From Taeniopygia guttata (Eukaryota; Chordata; Aves; Passeriformes; Estrildidae): a DNA stretch of 64,000 bases. The stretch's first letter is position 1, and every line of letters starts with the position of its first letter. A model generated the notes under the pieces. It ran no database searches. It saw nothing but the letters and a program-made list of their open reading frames with translations, and was not told the DNA's origin. This document shows positions 1-13,200 of the stretch, piece after piece. The stretch lies in the NCBI RefSeq assembly GCF_048771995.1, contig NC_133024.1:21964001-22028000 (forward strand). Reading direction: 5' to 3'. The position numbers were made by a program, and so were the translations under genes.

Positions 1-3000
1 CAAAATCAGAGACGGCTACACAGGTTGAAAGTGCTTTTGGTTGCTTTCAAACATGAAATATTTCCAGCCTATGTTATTCTTCATAGCAGGTTTTAAACCA
101 CAGTAGAAATTTCTATTGCCTCAATTTCCATGACAGCCTCTTGCAAAATTTAACTGTTAAAGAGCTTTTTGCATTATAAAGAGACTACTTTACTTTCTCA
201 GACATATTTCTCAGACATCCTATTGATACTTTACTTCTTACAATAACAATTTATCAGAGCATTTTGATGCATCTTCCCCCTACACCCCTTGTAGGTATTA
301 AATTTAAAGATGAAATGAACTGAAACAATGATTATACCACAGCCAGTGACTAAATGTATCTTGGAATGAATGTAGTATATGAGTCACAGCAAGTCATAAC
401 CAAAAAGGCAGCACTGGATGCTTGGAGGAGTTCAGATACAAGTCTGTGTTCTGCATCTGTTTTCCCCTTCTACTACTACAGAGTTCTTGTGACATCCAGC
501 TGAGTTTGTCTGGAATGAAATAAAAGATAAATAGAACTGCTTTGCATTAGGGTAGGAATTGTTGATGTACTGACAGATTCTTATATAGCATAGCTTTGTG
601 ACTGTGAAAACATAGTCAAAACAGCACAGGATGGAGTGCAGGCTAAAAACCACCCCTGTGTTTCAGGTGAGAAGCAAGTAGTTAGACTACTTTAAATTTC
701 ATTATAGAAACACATCAAATAGCTGACCTAAGTTCACATGACTGTTTCTTGAAACCTAGATCACAGCTTTTTCATCATGGATGTATCTTTAAAAGGACAC
801 ATTAAAAGACTTATACCTTATTGCTAGTACCATACTCATACTCTTTTACCCATACTTCTCATTATTCCTTGAAAAGATGTCCTATTCTCTTTTCATTTTA
901 GTTAGGCTTTTCCCTTATCTTCAAAATTCTTTTCTTCCTCATACTCAAATTGTTATTTTGGTCTTCTTTTAACACATTTTTTTTCTGTCACCACTACCAT
1001 GCCACTTGCAGTACTTTTCTTGCCACCAAGGAAAGTATTAAATATTATTACTCTTTCTTGCTGTTTCATGTAAACTGAGATAGTAATTTCATGCTCTTTG
1101 TCATTGGTTTTACAAGATGAAGTGCTCATAGAATGGCTGGATTTTTTAAGATTGCAAACTTCAACATGACTTTATATCTTGCAAAGGGCTGAGGACACTG
1201 AGAGCAGTCAGTAGCGATCTCAAGGTTTCAGTCTTCTATCTCAAGGTGGTATATATCTTTGCAGTTGCCAGTTCCTAGTGTGTAATTTTTCTATGATCTT
1301 TCAATTCGCTTAAGCTTTCTCCAGTACCTTTTCAAACAGTCTTTCAAGACAGCTGATTTTGAAGGCAATGAAAAGATGCTAAAGCTCACTTAGGTAGAGA
1401 TGTGTTTGATACAGTGTCCCCTTGAAAAAAGATTAAGCTGAAAGAATAAAGGGACAGCTACACGATGGAGAAAGAACTGGGTTAAGGAGAGAAAGAAAAA
1501 GCAGTTAAATGGTGGTGCCAGTTTTAAGGTAGCTTGCTGATAATGTTTCTCAGCAGATTATTTTTGCTGTCATTCTACTTAACTATTTTACTAATGGCAT
1601 TGGCTGTATCAGCAGTGTGTGAGGAAATTTGTTGAAAGAAGGAAGAACACAGTGTTATTAGTGTAGAGAATTGATTTATTACACAAGAAGAACCAGCTGA
1701 GTTGATTTTGATGAGTAGACTGTTAGATGTGTGCTGAAATTCAGCAGCTATAAATGTCATAATAATAAAAACAGGTACTACAACAAATTTTGACTGGAAA
1801 GTAGAATACAGACTCACGCCTTAATCAGTATTAAAACCAGCTTTTCAGTAAAATGGGTGCTTATTCTGGTGCTCAAATTGTTTATGAAAAGAGTTATCTA
1901 ATACAATGCCAGCAATTTGATCCAGTGAGTCAGTGATTTAGCCTCAGGTAAATAGGTTATATTTCAATATAATATGACTGTAGGAAAAAAAAAAAAAAAA
2001 GGATGTGTACACTTCTTAAATGAAGAAATTAATTGGTGTTTAAATGATGTGTCAGAGTCATGCAGTTTAGAGAACAAACACTGTTGGCCAAATCGTCAGC
2101 TGATAATAAATCATCACTGAACTTAATAAATTGTCACATAGTATACCAGTCTGGCTGTAAACTTTGAACTTTGCTCTTCTGAACTGTGCAAAGTAAGTAA
2201 ATCTTCCTCTTTGCAGAATGTGATCTCGAATGGATGAGGTCAAAAGGGATTTGCACTGGATGTCAAAGCACCTTGGGTAGTATTGCCTTCAGAGTAGCAC
2301 TGTGACACCATGTGTGACAAACTGCTTCCAGATATCAGTGTAGAAACAGATACAGATTGTTTTATATTTTGCTCTATGTGCTGAACTTGGCCTTTTACTC
2401 TTGGCCATGTGAGAAGAAAAATAAATTAAGTACTCTTCACTTATACTTTAAACAGCATTTTTCTACTATTCTAAACAAAAATAGATCATTGTCTGCAAAC
2501 TGTAGGTTGTGTGCCTTCTTTTTCATACTTTTCAGAGAGCAGATAATGAACTGCTGTGAAAACATACTTCTGACTTCACTTTTTTATGGTTCAAATCTCA
2601 GTCATACCTTGTTTAGTGCTTACCTTTAGCACTGCAGTTTTCATCCCAACATTGTCTTATTCAACACCAAGATAAAGCAGCATAAGAAAATCCTCTATGC
2701 TTTTTTCTAAAGAATGATTGTGCCTCTAAATACAAAATACATCAGCTGTGAGTTGTAAGTACCATGTACCTCTAGAAGTGCACTCACAGTTAAAAAAAAT
2801 CTGCTTGCTTTATAAGTCACAAAGTAAGTGGTCAATTTGCAAGACTGAACTTCTTTCTTTCCATGAAAGCAGACAAGTTCAAACATGAATGCACCCTGCA
2901 TTTGGACCACAGCAAAGTAAAATGTTGGTATCATAAGGATATGTTTGGAGGATTGTACTATGGCAGTTTACATGAGAAAATATCCTGAGAAAATGTCCTA

Positions 3001-5809
3001 AGAAAATTTTTCCTTTATTTAATGGTACAGGATTCTTTTTAAAGAATTTGGATGAAAAAAAGAGGCTGCTTGGGTTCAGCTGCTTTTAGGGGAAAAGAAG
3101 TCAGAATAATTCCAGCACACAGTCCCAAAGGAGAAACAAAGAAATAGTGAAATGGAGACAAATGTAACTTTACCACAATAGAATTTCTTAGGCTATGATT
3201 TTTTGTATTTGGAGCAAGATTTCACCATAAACTAGACTAGAAGGCAACAGAAACAGATGCAATGAAACATACTAGGGCAGAGTCAAAAGGCAATAAAACA
3301 CTGGTACACTAGTGAAAAAGAATGTACTGATTTTATTAAGGAAAGAAACTAAACAAAAGCAGTAGCATTCAAGGAAGTTATATATATAACTGTAGCTCAG
3401 TTGCTCTGTAAATCAACCTTACTTTCATTCTCCTCATAGTCTATTATTCCAGCACAATGTCACCGACTTCAGTTTCCCACTACTGATGAAACTGAACAAC
3501 CATAGGGAATCACATCTCATTACTGATCATGGATTTCTTGCAGCTTCCTGTGAAGCACTTTGACATATCCATTGACACAGGATAAACTTCAGAGGCAGGA
3601 CATACCCAGTCAAGTGCTGCAAATCTTATTTCAACAAAAAGAGATTTATTGCATGGACTTCTCTGTCAGGATCTTGCCTGTCCTTACCACTCTCCCTTGG
3701 AGTATACACAACCACTTGAGGTGTCCTGTGTGCTTAGTAAAACTAGAGAAATCTTCAGAGCATTACCAAAAATATTTTAATGTTGAATCTTTTTCACTGC
3801 TGTTACTCAGGATTGTCACAAAAGGATTTTTAGTAGAGATCATGCCCCAGCAGCTTCACTAGCTGATTATCCAACTCTACCTGAGGGCAGATCTAGGTAC
3901 GACAATTAGGAAACAACCTCAGCCTTTTTTCTGAGCTGCCCCGTCTGCTGTGGTAAAAACTAACCCATTCACACAAAACAACATGCTAAGGAAATCTTAA
4001 GGAAAATGTTAAAGGAGATAAAATCTGGTTACATACAATAAATTTTCCATTACTTTATTTCTTTCAGAGTAGCTTGCTCTAGTCTTCAGAAGGGGGGACA
4101 TAGTTCTTTTTGAGGTTCATGCAACACTGAAAACTAAAATTATCTGGACAGAATATGCACATTAGATCAGCTTGACACATTTAGCCTATGATCTCTGAAG
4201 GGAAAAAAACCCTTGCCACTAGATCTTGCTCAGAAGACCCATCCTAATACTGAAGAAAACAAGTTTAAGAGCAGTGCTAGCTAAAAACTTCCCATCAAAT
4301 GTAGGCTGCTGTTTCCTGGGAGCAGGTTGAGGAAAGAGGTTTCAGGCCTGAAATTAGATTTCAATGGAAAATCTTTTTCTATATTCTTTGAAGGGCAATA
4401 TAATTGGTTAACCAAGACACCAATAAGTTAAAATCCAAATACCTTAGGGTGAGGACTCCCGACTTTTTGGCATTGGAGTTTTTAAAAATATTTTCAGCAA
4501 AGTGGATTTTTTAAAATAAATTTTGCCAGTAGGATTCCCCTTTGTCTCCCCACTTCTTCTTCAACATTCTGTTGTGTATCCACACTCCTTTACTTTTTGA
4601 GCAACTGTCTTCAAAAATATAGACTGTCTTTGATGCTATCATAATCAATTGGCATGAACTTGAGCAGGTTCCTCAGTATTCTTTTGAGATAATACCTGGA
4701 GAATAGGGACAGATCTTTTACCACCAATGTTCCTGTTGTGAGGATAATGATCCAAAGTTTAATAATGTTCATGAACTATTTAAATTTTTCCAGTGGGTAG
4801 CACTGAGGTAAACATTTAGAACCCCTCATTATCACGCCAAACACATTATAGATGGGTGTCCCATCACTGCTAACAGTGACTGCATCTATTTTGCTTTAAA
4901 ATATCACAAAGGAGATATTTTTATTTTCTGACCAATAAGAATGAAGTAACTCATGTCCATGTAGTTTAGTTCTATCTGTCCATAATGGACACATGCATGT
5001 TACATATTATTCAAAGATGTTCAAAGTTGAATTTGGATCTCATCTAAGACCTATCTGCCTTCCTTCTCCTATATAGAAACAGTTTAAGTTTCTGGAACTG
5101 CTCCTCAAATCCTTAGTTCCATTATCAAATCCCTGGATTTCTGTATGGTGTGAGCACAAGCTCTGAAAATGCAAATGAGCAGTATGTAGGAAACATTAAC
5201 TGCTGTAGTTAAACTATATTAAAACAAAGTCAACTACACTAAAAGAAAGAAAATTTGGACTGCCATTGCCCTTGGTACAAAAGCCTTTCCCATCTTGATA
5301 CTGGCCATGCCCCTTAGAACAAAATTCCAGAAGCTGCTCCCCTCTCTCAGCACATCAGAGACCTTCTACTTCTCTGCAAGGTCCAAGAGATCCCTGCCCT
5401 ATTTCAAAGTGCCTGCAGCCTCTCTTCAGCAGAAACTACCCTCCAAAAGCTTCAAGTTCCCAAACACTTTCCCAGGCATATTTTTAGTGTGTCAAACGGC
5501 TCATTTTCTCAGATGATGTGTATTTGGAGGTCTTAGTTTGAAAAGGCTATTTGTGACAAATTGTCCGTTCCCAGCTAAGGGTCACTACATCGTTGCCTAC
5601 ATGGAAGTCACAGGAAAAATACTTGGCAGCCTTGTGACCATCAAGAAGAGAAGGAGTGAGTATTGGGAAAGCATATCTTAATTGTGCTTCATAATTTTTA
5701 GCACTTAATTAAAGCCACAGAACTATTCATAGCATTTATAGAAATAAAGAAGCTGTGCACATTTCCCATTCTTACATCCCAATGGCCAATTGGTCCCAGT
5801 TAGACTCAC
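1..5809. other. Gene-poor AT-rich stretch left of the lone signal exon
   Basis: No open frame here resembles a known protein, and short ORFs on both strands have no recognisable domain. I looked on the minus strand for the Ig exons that should follow the signal exon at 5810-5897 and found no convincing V or C2 domain, so they may lie beyond the left edge, be too diverged, or be lost. An A-run sits near 1984-2000. No tRNA or other RNA gene was recognised. Confidence 0.5.
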
Positions 5810-5897
5810 CTGCTAATCTCATGACCATGGTGATGGTGAGCAGCACAAAAACATACACAGTCTTCCCAGCAATCTTCATGTTGGTTCCTGCTTTCAT
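5810..5897 (-). CDS. Lone signal-peptide exon, probably of a CD200 receptor paralogue
   Basis: On the minus strand an ATG at 5897 opens 29 codons that read as a classic signal peptide: a short basic start, then a hydrophobic core YVFVLLTITMVM. The exon ends at a strong donor (CAG then GTGAGT) in phase 1. A second in-frame ATG at 5879 gives a shorter, more typical leader. The CD200R1-type gene at 28.8-32.5 kb has an exon 1 that also ends in phase 1 with GCAG before the donor and shares the core VLLTI, so the two exons look like duplicates. The next exons are not recognised to the left. Seen: hydrophobic leader, donor, phase. Inferred: membership of the CD200R family. Alternatives are another Ig-type receptor or a decayed orphan exon. 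Confidence 0.5.
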
Positions 5898-8804
5898 GGC
5901 TCAGGCAGCTCCACCAACTTAACTGTGGTCATGGGGAGCATTTCTTGCCTACCAGTACATCCGCAGCAGCCAGTGTCAGTGTTTCCTCTCCCCCTTTCCC
6001 ATGCCTCTCCTTTAGCTGTGCATGTTCCTGACTGGCTGGCTCCTCAAAGCTGGAGCGGTTCCTCCTTCTACTTTTCAGAGCACTTTTCAGAGCTTCCTGT
6101 GCTGAGAACCCAGGCAAACACTGAGGAAACAGGCTGAGCAATTCTGCCTTCTGTTCATTGGCTCTCCTCAGGAGGCCAATGAGTGAACCCTGCAGCAGAG
6201 TTCAGAGAGAGGAGATTATTCAGTGCTGAGTTTAATATCAAAAAGGAAACCTTAGTCTTAGGAAACTAGAGAGATACTTCATGTTTCTCACTACTTTTAT
6301 TTCTGCTACTTCTTTATCACGTCTTTGGCACAACCTCTAAGAAAATACTTCCACATGTCCTCCCCCTCCTCCTCCTCAAAAAAAAAAAAAAAAAAGCAGT
6401 CTTAAATCTTCTCTGTAAGTGACATTTTCAGTTCTTTCTCTCTTAAGTACCTACTTAGCGCATGGAATTCTACACTTTTCATGTGAACTTTTAAGTTCAG
6501 ACCTTGTGAACTCTTAAATAAATTGTAGGTGTGCCCTTACTCCATCTCCCGCCCTGCCAGCTAAAATATTACAAATCCAAAACTAATTTTTTGCAGAATC
6601 TGAAAAAAAATGTGAATATGGGACAGCTTTCAGGAACATGGCAGAATGTCACATTCTGGAGGATTGAAACAAGGAAACATAAATATTTTCAAAATAAAAC
6701 ACTGATAGTGCGCATTTAAATTATGTTTTTGTTTAGAAACTGATCTAATTTGAAGGGGGCAGAAATCTGTACAAAAGCCAAAATATTGAGCAATTTTTTT
6801 GTTTGCTTTTAGCATGGGTGAAATCACATTTTTCTCTGGACAACAAAAATAAAAAAACAATTCACGATTATGTGCCCTTAATTTAGTGCAGGCTTCCCAT
6901 GGGGTCACAGCCTCCTCTCAGACATCCACCTGCTCCAATATGGGGCTCCTCCATGGGCTTCAGGTGGATCTCTGCACTAAGACTGCAGGGGAATCACTGC
7001 TCCAGCACCTGGAACACCTCCTGCCCCTCCTTCTCTGACCTCAGTGTCTGTAGGGCTGTTTCGTTCACACATTCTCATTCCTTTTGCCAGGTGAAGTTGC
7101 TTGTCCATTGCCTCCACTGCTTAAATGTGTTATCCCAGAGGATGGGCTATCCACTGAGCACCAGTGGAGAAATTTGTGTGCTGAAATTTCACCGGGTGAC
7201 ATCTGGCGAAATTTTATGGTACTTTTTTTTACAGAAAAAATCTGTAAAGAAATGAAGCACTATTTGTGCACAGAGACTTGTTTTCAAAGTTTGATAAGGT
7301 TCCTCCCTCTTACATGTTTTTTCACCAAGTGCCATAACTTTTATACCAGCAAAACTGGAGGTGCTTCATGGCAAAGAGAGTTGCCAGCCTGTGGGTGTGG
7401 TGAGAATAAAAAGATGGCATGCATAAAGGGTGAAGCTTTTTCAGACTGAAAAGTCTGTGTTAAGTACTTGTCACCAGAAATTGAATGTTGCCCACATCTT
7501 TCACTGAAAAATAAGTTGGGGGTTGTTTTTTTCCAGAATACTCTTGTGTGGGTTGTTTTAAAATAATATTGTATCAGTTTCTCCGTTTCCTCACTGATAC
7601 AATAATTTTAAACTCCGAGGGTTCCTCTCCTTTCCTAAGCCACAGCATTTCCTCAGCACAATTCTGTGGTCAGTGCTAGAGAAAAGGCCTCAGCTATTAA
7701 AGCTACAAGTCAGAATAATTAGCAGTGAGGACAGAGACATAAGAGGAAAAGACAGAAAACAGATTAAAATTGGCAGGAAATGAACTGCTCAGGCACTTGA
7801 ACTGCGCATCGTGTTTAAACCGTTCTGATGACTGCAGTCTGGTGTTCTGGTTTTGTTTGATCAGACTGGTGTTCCAAAATGGTCTGCATTGATGTTCACT
7901 GGAAGAGAGGAGTGTGAATTAAAGTCTTATTTAAATAAGTAAAAGAAAGACTGATAACGATCATATAAAGAAAATAATGCCAAACACAAATTCAGATGGA
8001 TGAGCTCGGTCCCAGGAACATCTCATTGACTACTGCTTTTTGTGGGAGGGTGTTCTGTGTATTTTTATGCACTTGATTTTTAACATTCAGTATAGGATTT
8101 TGACATTCCTCTTGATTGTTTTGAGGTTTTCAATGTGCTATTCACAGTAACACTGGTTTATTTTCTGAGAATGTACCATTTACTTTGGAATTAGTAATGC
8201 ATGTGAACAGAAACATCACTGTGTTTTAGACAAGGGCACGGAGAGGAAGAAGATATATTTATGTAAGTAAAGATAAGAAGACTGGAGAGAGAAACAGGCA
8301 ATGTGTAAGCAGTGTCAGGCCTCAAATGTAAAAGAAGTGGTGCTCAAATCTGATGCAAAGACAAGAGGATATTAAGATGTAGAAAATGTGCAGACTTGTA
8401 GTGTACTGCATACAAGATTGCTGTATAAACCCAAAAAAATAAAAGATGCAATGGGATTGAGGAGATTTTGGAAGAGAGAAAACTCTTTTCTAAACAAGGA
8501 AAAGTCTCACTTCAAGTTGTCATCATGGAAGATCTTTACTATAAATTAATTCAGAGCCAGAAATTAGACAGCTATATTCTTTAGGTAAGGAAGAATTATT
8601 TAAGATGTCATTAAGATACTTTAGAAGCAACTTTCTAGTTGTGGGCAGCAGAATTTGGGAAGTGAGATATGAGAAGTCTGTAGAAGGTCAACACAGAAAA
8701 CAGAAGTTTTCCAGAAGGAGTGATGAGTAATCACAGCAGACTTTTCTCCAAGTTATATATTGAGAGCCAGGATCCCATGACATACAATTCTTAGGAATCT
8801 AGAT
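5898..8804. other. Intergenic stretch; possible avian interspersed repeat near 6.9-7.2 kb
   Basis: No gene was recognised. Positions 6890-7170 (from the GGGGTCACAGCC start through the segment containing TTAAATGTGTTATCCCAGAG) resemble from memory a common bird interspersed repeat that I cannot name with certainty. Plus-strand ORFs there are not protein-like. An A-run lies at 6377-6394. The rest shows no coding or RNA signal. Confidence 0.35.
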
Positions 8805-10210
8805 TTATTTGGGTTGGAAGGGACCTTGATAATCTGTTTCCAACCCTCCTGTCATAGGCAGGGACATCTTTCCCTAGATCAAGTTGCTCGAAGTCCCATC
8901 CAGCCAGGCCTTGAACGCTTCAAGGGATGGGAGATCCACGGCTTCTCTGGGCAACCTGTTCCAGGGTCTCACCACCCTCACAGAACAGAATGTATTCCTC
9001 ATGTCTAACCTAAACCTACCTTCTTTCAGTTTAAAGCCATTCCCCCTTGTCCTGTTACTACCTTCCCTTGTGAGGGACCCAGCCCTCCAGCAGGGTGCCA
9101 TTAGGAACGCTGCTCTCAAGTCTCCCTGGAGCCTTACCTTCTCCAGGCTGAACAACCCCAACTCTTCTCAGTCTGCCTTTATAGTCCAGGTGTGCCAGTC
9201 CTCTGATCATCTTGGTGGCCCTCCTCTGGGTTCTCGCCGTCAGGTTCACATCCTTCTTATGTAGTGGGCTCCAGATCTGGGCAGAGGACTGCAGGTGGGG
9301 TCTCACCAGAGCAGGGCAAAGGGGGAAAATCACCTTGCTTGCCCTGTTGGCCACACTGCTTTGGATGCAGCCCAGAAAGCCAAGCACATCCTGGCTGTGT
9401 GCAAAAGGATGTGTTTGACTTTCTGGGCTGCAAGGGGATTTTGTTTCTCATCCACCAACACCCCCAAGTCTTTCTCCTCAGGCCTGCTATAGATTTATTC
9501 TCCACCCAGCCTGTGTTTGCTCTTGGGATTGCCCTGGTCCAGGTGTAGGACCTTGTGCTTGTCCTTGTTGAACTTCAGGAGGTCTGTGCAGGCCCAGCCC
9601 TCAGGCCTGTCCAGGTCCCTCTGGATGGCGTCCCTTCCCTCCGGCATGTTGGCTGCACCCCACAGCTTGGTGTTGTGGGCAAACTCACTGAGGGTGAGCT
9701 CAGTCCCGCTGTCCATGCAGTCAACAAAAGTGTTAAACTGCCCCCGTCCCAGCCCCAGCCCCTGAGGAATGGCACTCGCTGCTGGTCCCCACTGGGACAT
9801 CGGCAGTGACTGCACTGAGGGTGACCATCCAGCCAAATCCTTCTCCACTGTGGTGTGGTCTGGGCCTCTCCACTTTGTGGGATGTTTTAAGGATGTTGTG
9901 TGGGACAGTGTCACGTGCTTTGTTTGTACAAGGCCAGGTAGATGACATCAGTTACTCTTCCCTCATCCACCAATACCCTCACCCATCATGGAAGGCCCTC
10001 AAATCTGCCAGGGAAGCCATGCTGGTTGCTGCAAATCACTTCCTTACTTTCCATGCGCCTTTCCAGGGAGACTTGCTCCATGATCTTGCCAGGCACAGAG
10101 GATGTGACTGAGCCTGTAGTGCCCCTGGGTCTTCATTATTTTCCTCTTTAAAAGATGGGAGGGGGTACTCCTTTTCCAGTCAGTGGGAGCTTTACCAGAT
10201 TGCCACATCT
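8805..10210 (-). mobile_element. 5'-truncated CR1 LINE, about 1.4 kb
   Basis: The left edge carries the usual 3' end of CR1 in reverse (GGGTTGGAAGGGACCTT). Going right on the minus strand, pieces of the reverse transcriptase C-terminal half appear in several frames, including KDKHKVLHL, NPKSKHRLGGE, RRATKMIRGLAH, TRGNGFKLKEGRFRLDMRN and WNRLPREAVDLPSLEAFK. Near 10.2 kb the copy begins within the RT fingers/palm region (APTDWKR). The coding frame is interrupted repeatedly, so this is a dead copy. It lacks ORF1 and the endonuclease, as nearly all CR1 copies do. Plus-strand ORFs over this span are shadows. Confidence 0.93.
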
Positions 10211-13200
10211 GATCTGAGAAAGGAGAAAGTGGGACAGAGGATGACCTAGACAAAGAAATAATGCATGTAAAGGAATGAAAGTTGTCAAGATTTGCTGGCT
10301 GCATTAATTAGAAACATAGTGTGCATTTAATGTAAAGGAAGAAAAGTGGAGAGGCTGGGAAAGCTGAAGCCTGAGACAACGGTGAGGATGAAGACATTGC
10401 TGAGTGCAACTAAAGATATGTTTTCAGTAAGTGCCTGTTTCCACACAGCACCAGAGAACCTCAAGCTTCATTTGTTTAAGGTGCTAGGAAGAGTCTTCAC
10501 TGCCTTGCTGGAGACTGAACTTTCCCTGTCTTCTGAGTTCTAAGAGCACAGATCTAGTCTCTACCTGTGGTTTTCAGTGTGGGTTATTGCAGTGCCATTT
10601 TATGTTAATTATCGTAAATGTCATCAGATATTATTTGGCAGTCTCTGTGATCTGCTCTGTTTGAAGCGGTTTTACTCAGCTTAAAGTCCTTGCTGACAGC
10701 AGATTCCATGTTAATAACTAATTCCACAAGAAGTGCAAGAATTGTAAAGCTGGTTTTTAACTTTTAACCAAGTGCAGACAGAAATAAATTTGGCTCCAGG
10801 AACTGAGTTTCCAGTGATGATGTGAATATCAGAGTGCTGGAAGCCCATCTGGTACAAACTTAAGCTGGCCTGGTTTTGTTGACTTCTCATGAAGTTGACT
10901 GGTTTTGTTGACTTCTCATTAAGGTACCGTGGTTTTCTCCATGTGAGAATTCTCCCTGCTGTCTCTTTCTATGTCAGCTGAGAATCCTAAAGATTCAGAT
11001 AGCTTGATAGTCTGCAAATAAATTAGTAAATCTCTGAAGTTGGAAATGTTTCTGGGAAAGGATCATGATTCTCTGTGTACTGACAGATCCATTGCAGACA
11101 CAAAGTACTCACCCCAACAATGATTTTGTCTGGCAATTTGGCAAGAAGGTAAAATTAAGGCTGGATTACAGTATGAAACAGCCTTGTTCAATGTATAGGG
11201 CATTAAAACAAATTTAATTATTTCAGAGATTGCTGCATCTGTCACATTTGTCAGTGAATTTCCTGCCTTTTGATGACCTGTCTTAAAACCTAGAGCTTGT
11301 TACAATGGTGGAAAAAGAACTTCTGAAGTTCTATTTGCATATTCTATAACAAATACTTTAATTTTGCATATGGAGGTATATGAAAGAGAAAATGAAAGTA
11401 TCCATAGCGTCATTTTTTTTGTGCAGGCAGATGCAAAACTTCTCCATCTACTTAGCTGATGCACTTTGATGTTCCTCCAGCTATTCCACTTCTTGACTCT
11501 AACAGAGTTCATCCAGTCTACCTGGAACATGACTGACAGGTCTGCCTCAGATTTGATTGCCTGAATGTTTGCTATTGCAGACCCTGTAATCTTCTGTGTT
11601 CACCATGCCTTGAAGGCCAGCTTGCAGTGGTCATTTCCTAGCTCACGGATCCCACCACATGGCAAGTCCCCTAGTAGAATGGCAAAATGCAGCAGGTTGG
11701 CTATGAAGATATCATTTATAACCTTTGTGGCAGCAAAGTGGCACAATATGCTTATAAAGCCTCTTCCTGGTTGTTCTGTGGTTGGGTGTTGCTTATTCCT
11801 AGAAACACCCACGCACCTGAAAGTCCTGATGAGAATAAATTTCCTTTCACACAACTCCTACTGGAGGGTAGGTAAGGCTGAGGTGAAGCCCGCATTCCCA
11901 GAGTCCTTCTCCATTCAGGGAAGCTTACATTAAATAGCAAGACTGAAACCAGGTGACCTGACTTTGAATTCAGAGCCATTGGGAACCCTTGATACACATG
12001 TGTAGGTAAATAAAATATTACTTATGTTTCAAAGTATTTCTGGGGTTGAGTGTAGGTGATAAAAGTACTAAAGGCCTCCCTGAAGCCTAGTCTGAAATTC
12101 CACTTCCCATCACTTCTGGGAGTCCTGTGCTAGCAGCTTCTGCAGGTCACATCCCTGCTGTGCAGATGCTGACAGAGCCGAGCTCCCTGGGCTGGGTCTG
12201 AGCTGGCTTCAGACACAGAAGATGTGCAGTCAAGTCAGCACAGCACTGAAACCTGTGTGTGCAACTGCTACCTGGTGGGGATGAAAGAGTCCACCCAGTG
12301 CAATGCAATGGCCTGCCAGCTTTCTTGGAGCCAGTTCTGGGCCACTGACACACAGCTCCTGGTGGGGTGAAATGCTGTGGCTCTCTTGAAGTCAGCATTA
12401 AGATGTTCACCCACCCAGCCTCCAGCAGGTCACAATTCCTAGGAGCTTTATTTTGTGACACACTGTGGTTATGTTCTAGCCTACGTGCCAACAAGGCTCC
12501 TCTTGAGCACAACTCCAGATTGTGCAAGGAAGACTGGGCTTACTTGCAAAAATGCTCTGAGAGCAGATGACTGAAAAGTGAGGAGGAAGTGGCTCAGAGG
12601 ACCAGATGAACTGACACAAGGTTTCATGAGAGGAAAGGGGCAGGAATGTCCAGATGAAGCCTAACTCCCCTCACTTCTGGATGCCTAAAGCACTGGTGTC
12701 TGCCCCTCTTTGGTCAGGAGGCTGTAAAGAAATGAGGAATTTTTAAGGCTCTGCTTGAACAACAGGAAGATGTTTCACTTCTCTGATTCCTTAGATACTT
12801 GACTTGAGAGATGAACAGGATACCTTCACTTGACAACAAAGAGTGAGGCTATTTTTTTTCCAATGGAGATGCTCCTTAGCAATCTCCCACAACAGGCAAG
12901 CTAAGGATATGAAGCAGGAAGTTTTGCATTTTAAAACCCTTTGCAGCACTCCAATGATGTGGCCTGGAAGTCTGCTAGCTCATCAAGTTTGGGACTAACC
13001 TTGGCACTGCTCTCAATGTTGTGTGTCTCTTATCCCCACTGTGGCTGCACAGAATACTAAGGCTGTATGTGATCTATCCTCCATTATTTCAAGTACTCAG
13101 ACTAAGAAAACATGAGAAATCTGTGGGGAATTTTTTTCTGACTTAAGTCAATGGAAATTAGTCCAAAGAAACTGCTGGGTGGAGATGTTTGCTGGGTGTA

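Noticed and set aside
3560-3862. Minus-strand segment containing TGHLKW as a possible Ig V exon for the orphan leader
   Set aside because: The frame contains stops, and there is no matching cysteine pair or YxC motif.
9058-10304. Numerous ORFs of 60-139 codons on both strands
   Set aside because: All lie within the dead CR1 copy. Minus-strand ones are RT fragments and plus-strand ones are shadows.
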